A stretch of DNA of 64,000 bases from positions 496,001 through 560,000 of the forward strand of contig NZ_JBBUTH010000010.1 in NCBI RefSeq assembly GCF_038066595.1, given 5' to 3'. Positions within the stretch are counted from its first letter, which is position 1, and each line of letters begins with the position of its first letter. The notes below the pieces were generated by a model. The model saw only the letters and a program-made list of their open reading frames with translations, was not told where the DNA came from and made no database searches. Shown here in pieces: positions 1 through 6,166 of this stretch. Origin of the DNA: Pseudaquabacterium inlustre (GTDB taxonomy: Bacteria > Pseudomonadota > Gammaproteobacteria > Burkholderiales > Burkholderiaceae_C). A program made the position numbers and the translations under genes.

Positions 1-852
1 GCCGATCCCAAGTGGCTGGGCGGCACCGGCGCCTTCACACTGGTGCTGCACACCTGGGCGCAGGACCTGAGCCGCCATCTGCACGTGCATGTGCTGATGG
101 CCTGCGGCGCGCTGAGCAGCGATGGGCAAGGCCAGCCGCATTGGCAGACCCCGAGGCGCAGCCCCACCTTCCTGTTTCCGGTACGCGCGCTGTCGCAGGT
201 GTGGCGCGCACGGTTCATCGACACCTTGGTGCAGGCCCAGAGCAGCCCGCGCCCGTGCGTCGATGCCACGGGCCGGCCGATGCCATTGCCCCTGCAGGCG
301 CTGTGCACTAAGCCGTGGGTGGTCTATGCCAAGACGCCGCTGGCCGGCCCGGCGGCGGTGCTGGACTACCTGAGCCGCTACACCCACCGCACCGCCATCG
401 GCAACGAGCGATTGCTGGGCATCCATGGCGACCAGGTGCGGTTCCGCACGCGGGTAAACCGCAAGCATGCGGCGGCGGACGCCGCTGCCCGCGCCACCAC
501 GGCCACCAACCAGCCGCGCAGCCGGGTGACGCAACTGCCAGGCCCGGTGTTCATCGAACGGCTGTTGCAACACGTGGTGCCGCGCGGCTTCAAGCGCATC
601 CGCCACTATGGCCTGCTGGCCCCGGCCGCCAAGCGCAGCAGGCTGGCCTGCGCCCGGGCGCTGCTGGGAATGCCGGCCGTCCACCCCGAGGTGAGCGAAG
701 ACGTGGCCCAGTTCATGCGCCGCGTCGCCGCCGTCGACATCCAGACCTGCGCCCACTGCGGGCAAGGCCGATGGCACGCGGTGGCGTGCCAAGCCCCGGA
801 ACAGGCGATGCCCGTCCACAACCTCACCCATGCGCCACGGGGACCGCCCTGA
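1..852 (+). CDS. IS91-family transposase, 5' end cut by window edge
   Basis: The frame is open from base 1, so the start lies outside the window. The protein is of the Y2/HUH rolling-circle type used by IS91 and ISCR elements, which nick single strands through tyrosines. A histidine cluster (HLHVH, near residue 24) matches the HUH metal site, and the stretch around LSRYTHR carries the conserved tyrosine-containing motif of the family. The C-terminal part has a CxxC pair (CAHCG) as in IS91 transposases, which usually have zinc motifs. At about 283 visible residues it covers most of the family C-terminal two thirds. It sits directly upstream of an integron cassette remnant, so it may have helped move or truncate that array, but this is inference. 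No IS91 ends were identified. Confidence 0.85.
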   Translation, partial: ADPKWLGGTGAFTLVLHTWAQDLSRHLHVHVLMACGALSSDGQGQPHWQTPRRSPTFLFPVRALSQVWRARFIDTLVQAQSSPRPCVDATGRPMPLPLQALCTKPWVVYAKTPLAGPAAVLDYLSRYTHRTAIGNERLLGIHGDQVRFRTRVNRKHAAADAAARATTATNQPRSRVTQLPGPVFIERLLQHVVPRGFKRIRHYGLLAPAAKRSRLACARALLGMPAVHPEVSEDVAQFMRRVAAVDIQTCAHCGQGRWHAVACQAPEQAMPVHNLTHAPRGPP

Positions 853-1113
853 TGCCCAGGCGCACTGCCATCGACGCCTATCACGGCGGCGGCTCGTGCC
901 GGCGCTGGGTATGCCTGTGCGCAACGGCCTGGGCGCAAGCCTTGTCATCGCAAATCGCGGTCAGATCAAGGCAGGGCGCGGCTGGTCAGCGAAGCAAAAC
1001 CCACAGAATCGGGTATCGAGAAACCCGGTCATCCTTCGTGTGCCCCAATCGCGCCATTGCCCGATCACCGCGCTGACCTTACATTCCCCTTCAACCGTCG
1101 GCGCGGCGGTCAA

Positions 1114-1197
1114 GTCCAACGAGGTTTATCCGCCGCGACCCACACCGCGCTCCGAGGCTTGCTCGGCGACGCGGCTGATAAACGCTATTCGTTAGGC
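1114..1197. other. Intact integron attC recombination site (attC-1)
   Basis: The site reads R'' GTCCAAC (1114-1120), L'' TTTATCCGCCGCG, a central hairpin (CCGAG/CTCGG), L' CGCGGCTGATAAA, and R' GTTAGGC (1191-1197). L'' and L' are complementary except for one position, and both outer boxes fit RYYYAAC/GTTRRRY. This is the fold recognised by integron integrases on the bottom strand. It is the recombination boundary of the cassette starting at 1192. The upstream cassette that owned R'' is no longer recognisable: nothing else was found between 853 and 1113. Confidence 0.88.
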
Positions 1198-1302
1198 ATC
1201 ACTTGACACGTTGATAGTCATGAGGTTCCTATTCCCAAATGACCTGCTTGCGCGGTTAGACTCTTGCGCCAGAGATGAGCTGCTTTCAGAAGGGAGTTGT
1301 CT

Positions 1303-2502
1303 ATGAGCGCCAACCGGAAGAAAACGTGTTTTGTCATCTCCCCCATCGGTGGAGAGGGCACGGACGTACGGCAAGGAGCCGATGATTTTCTAGAGTTGCT
1401 TGTTGCACCTGCTTTGGAGAAATACACATTCGAAGTTATACGCGGCGACAGAATTGCGAACTCTTCAACCATTACAAGCGACATCGTCCGACTGGTGCAA
1501 GAGTCGGACCTTTGTATCATTGACCTCACGGGCAACAACCCAAACGTGTTTTACGAGTGTGGACGCAGGCACGAGACCGGTCGACCATTCATTCAAATGG
1601 TTAGTCGAGCCAGCGAAACGCCGCTCCCCTTTGACGTCTCGGGCATTAGGACAGTCACCTATGATCTCACCTCACCGAGAGCCGTGCTCGATTCGCAACG
1701 AAAGCTTCAAGAGTTCATAGATGCGCTGGTCGCATCCGGCTTCGAGGCTGGCTCAAGCGGCGAGTCTCTTTCGTCTCTGGCGCAAGCGATTGAAAGAATC
1801 GAACGCAAGGTCTCTGCTTTGCTTTCAAGCCCGCAAGCAAGTCAACACTCGAGAGAAAGTGAGTCGGGGGACGACGATATTGACATTAAGGACATTGTGG
1901 CTGGCCCACAGGAGGGCTTCTTGCGGGCTTTCAAGCGTGGAGACATGGATCGCGCCCTCGGCCAGCTTGCGCGACTGAAAAAGGCGGTTTCACCGTTGGA
2001 GTACTTGTCTGCACTTGCGCTTGTCGTGTCTGTTGGCAATGAGCGCGCCTTCGAGTTGATGGATGAAATCAAGGAATCGATCTTGAAGCGGCCAGAAGAC
2101 TTTGTCGATCGCGACAAGATGATGACTGCCATAGGGCAGGCACTACAGAGTTGCTTTACGAATACCGGCGATTTAGAAAGGGGCATGCAATTCATTGAGG
2201 CACTCTGTAGCCGGTTGCTGCCTGAAGATGCGTTTGAGAGGAAGACCAAGGCGTTCATTGCAAATAAAGTCGGCATGGTGGCCTGGGCAGCTGATCAGTA
2301 CGACAAGTGCATTCAGTTTACAAAGCTCGCTCTTGACTTTCACGATGAGCCGGCATACGCATACAACCTCTCGCTGGTCTATGACCATCTGGACAGGGAT
2401 ACGGAGCGAGATGCGGCGCTGAAGAGACTTGCGGCCATGCCAAATCTGGATCCGGATCATGTTCGAATGCTTCGTAAGCATGGTATGCAGCCGGGTAGGT
2501 GA
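1303..2502 (+). CDS. TIR/deoxyribosyltransferase-like N-terminal domain with TPR-like C-terminus (integron cassette gene)
   Basis: This 399-aa protein has two parts. Residues about 8-125 match the CFVISPIG...DLTGNNPNVFYE family, often annotated as nucleoside 2-deoxyribosyltransferase-like and structurally related to TIR/SLOG-type NAD or nucleoside hydrolases. Glu85 in NPNVFYE is where the family places its catalytic glutamate. Residues about 190-395 are helical and TPR-like (paired Ala/Leu/Tyr-rich helices). An acidic linker near residue 185 separates them. ATG at 1303 is preferred over TTG at 1297 because GGAG lies 7 bases before it. Base composition is far lower in GC than the nif genes. 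The cassette runs from 1192 to the R'' box GCCTAAC at 2504. A hydrolase-plus-sensor layout suggests an abortive-infection or stress effector, but this is inference and no partner gene is seen. Confidence 0.8.
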   Translation: MSANRKKTCFVISPIGGEGTDVRQGADDFLELLVAPALEKYTFEVIRGDRIANSSTITSDIVRLVQESDLCIIDLTGNNPNVFYECGRRHETGRPFIQMVSRASETPLPFDVSGIRTVTYDLTSPRAVLDSQRKLQEFIDALVASGFEAGSSGESLSSLAQAIERIERKVSALLSSPQASQHSRESESGDDDIDIKDIVAGPQEGFLRAFKRGDMDRALGQLARLKKAVSPLEYLSALALVVSVGNERAFELMDEIKESILKRPEDFVDRDKMMTAIGQALQSCFTNTGDLERGMQFIEALCSRLLPEDAFERKTKAFIANKVGMVAWAADQYDKCIQFTKLALDFHDEPAYAYNLSLVYDHLDRDTERDAALKRLAAMPNLDPDHVRMLRKHGMQPGR

Positions 2503-2532
2503 TGCCTAACCCCTCTACAGGGACTCCCCTCC

Positions 2533-2597
2533 GCGTCAACGAATCAAATTGAATTTTCTGATTTGATTCCCACGCCGAATGCGATGCGCGTTGACGC
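2533..2597. ncRNA. Structured noncoding end of the IS1111 element, candidate guide-RNA segment
   Basis: An outer stem GCGTCAAC/GTTGACGC (2533-2540 with 2590-2597) encloses an inner perfect stem GAATCAAAT/ATTTGATTC (2541-2549 with 2561-2569). The segment lies downstream of the transposase stop, where IS1111-group elements carry their target-selecting RNA. The same structure recurs at 5166-5229 in a partial copy, with the outer stem unchanged and two inner A-to-G changes that keep G-T pairing on the plus strand. The position is from established knowledge of the group. That this segment is the RNA, its strand and its limits are inferred. Confidence 0.45.
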
Positions 2598-2791
2598 CAC
2601 CGACAAGGAACAGACTGCACATCTACAGGCGGGCTTGTTTCGGTCAATGCCGAGGCCCCAGATACGAACCGCTCGGCAGGGCTCCATTCGCTCAACGTGC
2701 ACGAGGCACTTGCGAGTTATCGAGCTTGCCTGCCGCCGGTCTGACCTGTGGTGATATCTGCGCTTCGCGTCTGCGGGTGGAAATGAATCGG

Positions 2792-3895
2792 TCAGCTGCT
2801 CAGCGGGCCGGCCCTTGGCTGAGCATGCAGCGAGGCGCCGGCTTCAGGCAGATGATTGGGATCGAACGCATCGTCGCGCGTGAGCACTGCCCACAGAATG
2901 CGCGCGTTCTTGTTAGCCAGCGCCACCACGGCCTTCTGCCAGCCCACGCGCTCCTTCAACTGCACCAGCCACTGGCTGATGCGGTCGCTGTGCTTTCCGG
3001 CGGTCATCACCGCCGACTTGGCGCCCTGGATCAGCAGCGTGCGCAGGTAGTCGTCGCCGCGTTTGGTGATGCGCCCCAGGCTGGCCTTGCCACCGGTGGA
3101 GTTCTGACTGGGCACCAGCCCCAGCCAGGCACTGAACTGCTTGGCGCTGGCGAACTGCTTGAAGTCGGCCACGCTGGCCACCAGGGCCGATGCGCCGATC
3201 GGTCCGATGCCGTGCAGCGCGGCGGCCTTGGCGGCGCGCTCATCAGTGCGCACGTGGGCCTGGATTCGCTCGTCGCACCACTTCATCTGCAGATCCAGGT
3301 CGATCCAGTGAAGGTGGGCACGCTGCAGCACCATGCGCGCGATGCCAGTCAGCTCGCTGCTGGCGTCTTCGATGACATCGGCCAGCACCTTGCGCAGCGC
3401 CTCAGGGCTTTGCGGGAACACCAAGTGAAACTCGGCCAGCACGCCGCGGATGCGGTTGATCAGCGCCGTGCGCTCGGCCTTGTAGCCATCGCGCAGCCGG
3501 TGCACGCTGAGCTGCCCTTGTTGCTCGGCCGTCTTCACCGGTACGAAACGCATGTGCGGCCGGCTGGCCGCCTCGCAGATCGCAGCCGCATCGTTGGCGT
3601 CGTTCTTGCCGCTGCGCCCGGTCATGCGGTACGGGGTGACGAAGTGGCCTGCGATCAGGCGCGCATCCAGCCCCAGGCGCTGCAGCGCACGGGCTGCAGC
3701 GTGCGCGCCGCCGCACGCTTCCATCGCCACCAGGCAGCCCTTGGGCAACTCGGCGCACCAGGCATAGAACCGGTCCGGGGCCAGCGGCTTGGCCAGCAGC
3801 ACTCGGCCAGAGCGGTCCACCGCATGCACCTGATAGACCCGCTTCGACAGGTCAACCCCTACCCGCGCAACACAACCCCAGGTAACCTCCGCCAT
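2792..3895 (-). CDS. IS110/IS1111-family transposase
   Basis: This 367-aa DEDD recombinase carries out excision and insertion guided by a small RNA encoded in the element. The N-terminal RuvC-like half shows Asp in VGVDLSKR, Glu in MEACGGAH and the paired acids of KNDANDAAA. The C-terminal transposase_20 domain has the helix-hairpin-helix HGIGPIGA and the catalytic-serine region TGGKASLGR followed by GDDYLRTLLIQGAKS. Length is normal for the IS1111 subgroup and the frame is intact, so the element may be active. It is transcribed opposite to the two cassette genes that flank it. Confidence 0.93.
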   Translation of the reverse strand: MAEVTWGCVARVGVDLSKRVYQVHAVDRSGRVLLAKPLAPDRFYAWCAELPKGCLVAMEACGGAHAAARALQRLGLDARLIAGHFVTPYRMTGRSGKNDANDAAAICEAASRPHMRFVPVKTAEQQGQLSVHRLRDGYKAERTALINRIRGVLAEFHLVFPQSPEALRKVLADVIEDASSELTGIARMVLQRAHLHWIDLDLQMKWCDERIQAHVRTDERAAKAAALHGIGPIGASALVASVADFKQFASAKQFSAWLGLVPSQNSTGGKASLGRITKRGDDYLRTLLIQGAKSAVMTAGKHSDRISQWLVQLKERVGWQKAVVALANKNARILWAVLTRDDAFDPNHLPEAGASLHAQPRAGPLSS

Positions 3896-3986
3896 GACTT
3901 CCCCTATCCGTTCAGATTGAACTTCCGCAAGCAGTCAATCTTGGTACCTCGATACCGTCTCAGGACTGGGGAAGTCCCTTCGTATT

Positions 3987-4089
3987 CGCTCAACCGAACC
4001 GACCACAGCGTGCCGCCGTCCAGGCCTCCATTTCATTCTGGCCCAGCCGTCGTCACGCTGTGGCGCCCCGGTTAGCTCAAACGTTAGGC
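3987..4089. other. attC-2, L''-L'-R' part, separated from its R'' box by the IS element
   Basis: After the element the sequence resumes as GCTCAACCGAACCGACCACA, complementary apart from a few mismatches to the downstream arm ending TGTGGCGCCCCGGTTAGC, then CTCAAAC and R' GTTAGGC at 4083-4089. The matching R'' box GCCTAAC is at 2504-2510. Removing 2515-3986 restores a normal attC. R' marks the start of the second cassette. Confidence 0.8.
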
Positions 4090-4105
4090 CTGAAGACATT
4101 CGCGC

Positions 4106-5131
4106 ATGGCAACAACCGACATCAACTACAAGAACAGGGCGCTCACGCTGCATAAATCAATCACCGCGCCGCATTTCAATGAGCGTACGGTGTTGGCGAC
4201 AAGCACCTGGGACTATGTAGATCTTTGGCTAAAGCGAAACAAGAAAGCCGAGGCCAGATTCTTCTGGAATCAGTCGCGCAGCTTCTACGAAGCCACACTT
4301 GCACTTCCCAAAACTTCAGCGCCACTCACTGCTTATTACTGCTTCCTCAATGCAACGAAGGCGCTACTTCTGACAAAGGGAGGTCAGTTCGGTGATCAGC
4401 ATGGCGTCTCAGGATTTACCGCTCAGGGCCCGACCGCTTTGTCGAACGAGCGAATCAAAATCAAGAGTGGCGGAGTCCTCCCTGCACTCTGCCAACTGTT
4501 TGGAGAGCAAATCGACCCGCAGCGGGTATACACGCTCAAAGACATTCTCTATAACCTACCTTACATCCACAGAGCGTTTAGCCTTACATTCACCGACACT
4601 GAATTGTTTATTCCAATCTGGAACCCAAAAATTGTCCGATCAACGCAAACGCATGAGGCTTGGTTGGTTGCGGAACTTCAGGGTAAGTACGCGAACGTAA
4701 ACACAATCAACAAGCTACCTGCAAGCTTTGAGCGTGATCTTGGCGCACCCGATAAATTCTTTATTCGAAGCAAGCATCGCTTTGACTGGCGCCCTCGCCA
4801 GAAGACCGAAAGCTTGAATCGCTACAAGACATTTCATGCGCGCCTGCGTAGGGAAATTGTTTACATACATGCGGGAAGCAACAGGTGGTATCTTCGGCGT
4901 GGGGGTATCGCAGCCGGCGCCATAGACAGACACTGCCTTGCTCTCACGTTCGCAGCCATGCATAGACTCTCAGAGTTGTCTCGCTACTCACCTGACAAGC
5001 TGGCAAAGCACTTTGATTGCCAGCACAACTGGCTTCTATCAGAGTTCATCGCTTCTGCGCCCACCCAATTCCTCGACTCAATATCGTCGGAAATCACTGG
5101 CCATGAATTCTTCGCGCCAGAGCGTCTATGA
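4106..5131 (+). CDS. YaaC-like protein (integron cassette gene)
   Basis: The 341-aa product resembles the YaaC family, named for a Bacillus subtilis protein of unknown function. The family-like part is the N-terminal helical stretch from WDYVDLWL to LNATKALLL (residues about 36-92). No signal peptide, membrane segment or catalytic motif was recognised. The gene fills a cassette that begins at 4084 and ends with R'' box GCCTAAC at 5137-5143, complementary to the opening GTTAGGC. Low GC relative to the nif genes and the lack of a promoter fit a cassette gene. YaaC-like proteins recur in variable and defence-type regions, so a defence role is possible but unproven. Confidence 0.72.
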   Translation: MATTDINYKNRALTLHKSITAPHFNERTVLATSTWDYVDLWLKRNKKAEARFFWNQSRSFYEATLALPKTSAPLTAYYCFLNATKALLLTKGGQFGDQHGVSGFTAQGPTALSNERIKIKSGGVLPALCQLFGEQIDPQRVYTLKDILYNLPYIHRAFSLTFTDTELFIPIWNPKIVRSTQTHEAWLVAELQGKYANVNTINKLPASFERDLGAPDKFFIRSKHRFDWRPRQKTESLNRYKTFHARLRREIVYIHAGSNRWYLRRGGIAAGAIDRHCLALTFAAMHRLSELSRYSPDKLAKHFDCQHNWLLSEFIASAPTQFLDSISSEITGHEFFAPERL

Positions 5132-5147
5132 AAATGGCCTAACTGGG

Positions 5148-5322
5148 CTACAGGGACTCCCCTTCGCGTCAACGGATCGAATTGAATTTCCGATTTGATT
5201 CCCGCAGCGAATGCGATTCGAGTTGACGCCACCGACAAGGAACAGACTGCACATCTACAGGCGGACTTGTTTCGGTGAATGCCGATGCTCCAGATGTGAA
5301 CCGCTCGGCGCGGTCCCATTCA
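5148..5322. mobile_element. Terminal relic of a second IS1111-type element in attC-3
   Basis: From CTACAGGGACTCCCC onward about 175 bp are closely similar to 2515-2690, the noncoding end of the intact element. It includes the same long hairpin (5166-5229) and sits the same four bases after an attC R'' box (GCCTAAC 5137-5143). The transposase gene, the other end and the L''-L'-R' part of attC-3 are absent. Similarity stops near 5322 and unrelated DNA follows. This is best read as an independent insertion at the equivalent site that later lost most of its length. Confidence 0.75.
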
Positions 5323-5353
5323 CGCGTCGGGCATCGCGTCTCTGAGGATTGCC

Positions 5354-5680
5354 GTGTTTGGCTGCGGCTGGTGGCGTTCTGGCGGTGAGTCCTTGTTTGA
5401 AGTCATCTACACCGAGCTGCTGATACCGGGGCCTGACCCCGGGGCGCTGGACGCTTTGCTGGACGTCTACGACACGTTGCGCACACCCATCCCGTGGCCG
5501 GCATCTGCGCTCACTGCGGCCGCTTACCGGGTTTGCCGGCGCAATGGCGATGCCAAGACCAAGCCGCTGCCCGACTTCTTCATCGGTGCGCATGCGGCGG
5601 TGGCCAATCTCAGCGTGCTCACGCGCGATCCGCGACCCTACCGCAACTACTTTGCGCGGCTGAAGGTCATCGCGCCCTGA
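5354..5680 (+). pseudogene. PIN-domain toxin-like gene, N-terminally truncated
   Basis: The frame (GTG start, 108 aa) encodes the C-terminal two thirds of a VapC-like PIN ribonuclease. The segment KPLPDFFIGAHAAV and the final TRDPRPYRNYF carry the family's later acidic residues. The N-terminal strand with the first catalytic Asp is missing and replaced by unrelated residues, right after the IS relic that ends near 5322. No antitoxin gene is adjacent. The deletion that removed the rest of the IS and attC-3 probably also removed the start of this gene. A functional product is unlikely. Confidence 0.7.
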
Positions 5681-5691
5681 GGCGTGGCGCC

Positions 5692-6087
5692 TCAATGCTC
5701 CCGCGCGTGGTTCTTGGTGTAGCGCGGCAGTTCCACCACCAGCGCCGGGCCCTTGACCTTCACGCAGCACGACAGGCGTGACTGCGCGTCCAGGCCCCAG
5801 GCCTTGTCGAGTTGGTCTTCCTCTTCGTCATCGGCAGCGTTGACGAACTCGGCGCCTTCGCGCAGGTGCACGTGGCAGGTGGCGCAGGCGCACACCTTCT
5901 CGCAGGCGTGCTCGATGGCGATGCCATGGGCCAGCAGTTCGTCCACCAGCTTCTTGCCCTGGCGGGCGTCGAAGCTCAGGCCCTCGGGGCACAGGTCGGG
6001 GTGCGGCTTCACCGTCACCCGGGTGGTGGGCTTGGCCACCGCGGTGGCGTCGGCCTTGGCTTCGGGGGCGGGGGTGTCGGTGCTCAT
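5692..6087 (-). CDS. fdx: ISC-type [2Fe-2S] ferredoxin
   Basis: This 131-aa adrenodoxin-like ferredoxin supplies electrons for Fe-S cluster assembly on IscU. Cluster ligands are visible in HACEKVCACATCHV (C-x5-C-x2-C) and LSCCV. The core matches Isc ferredoxins, but there is an Ala/Thr/Lys-rich N-terminal extension of about 20 residues and a loop rich in Asp/Glu (DDEEEDQ). It is the last gene of the iscS-iscU-(erpA-like)-iscA-hscA-fdx operon, about 80 bp after hscA, a gap filled by three hairpins. In a nif region its likely job is to support the large Fe-S demand of nitrogenase. Confidence 0.92.
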   Translation of the reverse strand: MSTDTPAPEAKADATAVAKPTTRVTVKPHPDLCPEGLSFDARQGKKLVDELLAHGIAIEHACEKVCACATCHVHLREGAEFVNAADDEEEDQLDKAWGLDAQSRLSCCVKVKGPALVVELPRYTKNHAREH

Positions 6088-6101
6088 GTTTTGGCCTTCC
6101 G

Positions 6102-6153
6102 GTCACTGCGTGACCACCTCCCCGAGGGAGGACAAACGCCGCCTTCGGGCGGC
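6102..6153. repeat. Three tandem hairpins between hscA and fdx
   Basis: Perfect inverted repeats follow one another: GTCAC-TGC-GTGAC (6102-6114), CCTCCC-CGA-GGGAGG (6117-6131) and GCCGCC-TTCG-GGCGGC (6138-6153). There is no T tract, so they are more likely a transcript-stabilising or attenuating structure, or a dispersed intergenic repeat, than a full terminator. A related hairpin pair lies between iscU and iscS. Confidence 0.55.
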
Positions 6154-6166
6154 CGGGCGGCGGCGT

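Larger units (their letters stand above)
2515..3986 (-). mobile_element. IS1111-type (IS110 family) element inserted in attC-2
   Basis: Subterminal inverted repeats AGGGACTCCCC (2519-2529) and GGGGAAGTCCCT (3968-3979) flank the transposase gene. About 4 bp lie outside one repeat and about 7 bp outside the other, the asymmetric layout known for IS1111 elements. Ends are estimated to within a few bases and the length is about 1.47 kb. Left of the element is the attC R'' box (2504-2510); right of it the rest of the attC resumes. This is the insertion position described for the IS1111-attC group. The roughly 280-bp noncoding part beyond the transposase stop is where IS1111 elements encode their guide (bridge/seek) RNA. 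Confidence 0.82.

Noticed and set aside
2504..2700. Group IIC-attC intron as the attC insertion
   Set aside because: No reverse transcriptase, no domain V-like end; the inserted DNA encodes an IS110-family transposase with subterminal repeats.
2579..4075. A 498-codon plus-strand frame across the IS element
   Set aside because: Antisense to an intact IS110-family transposase with all motifs; no plausible product.
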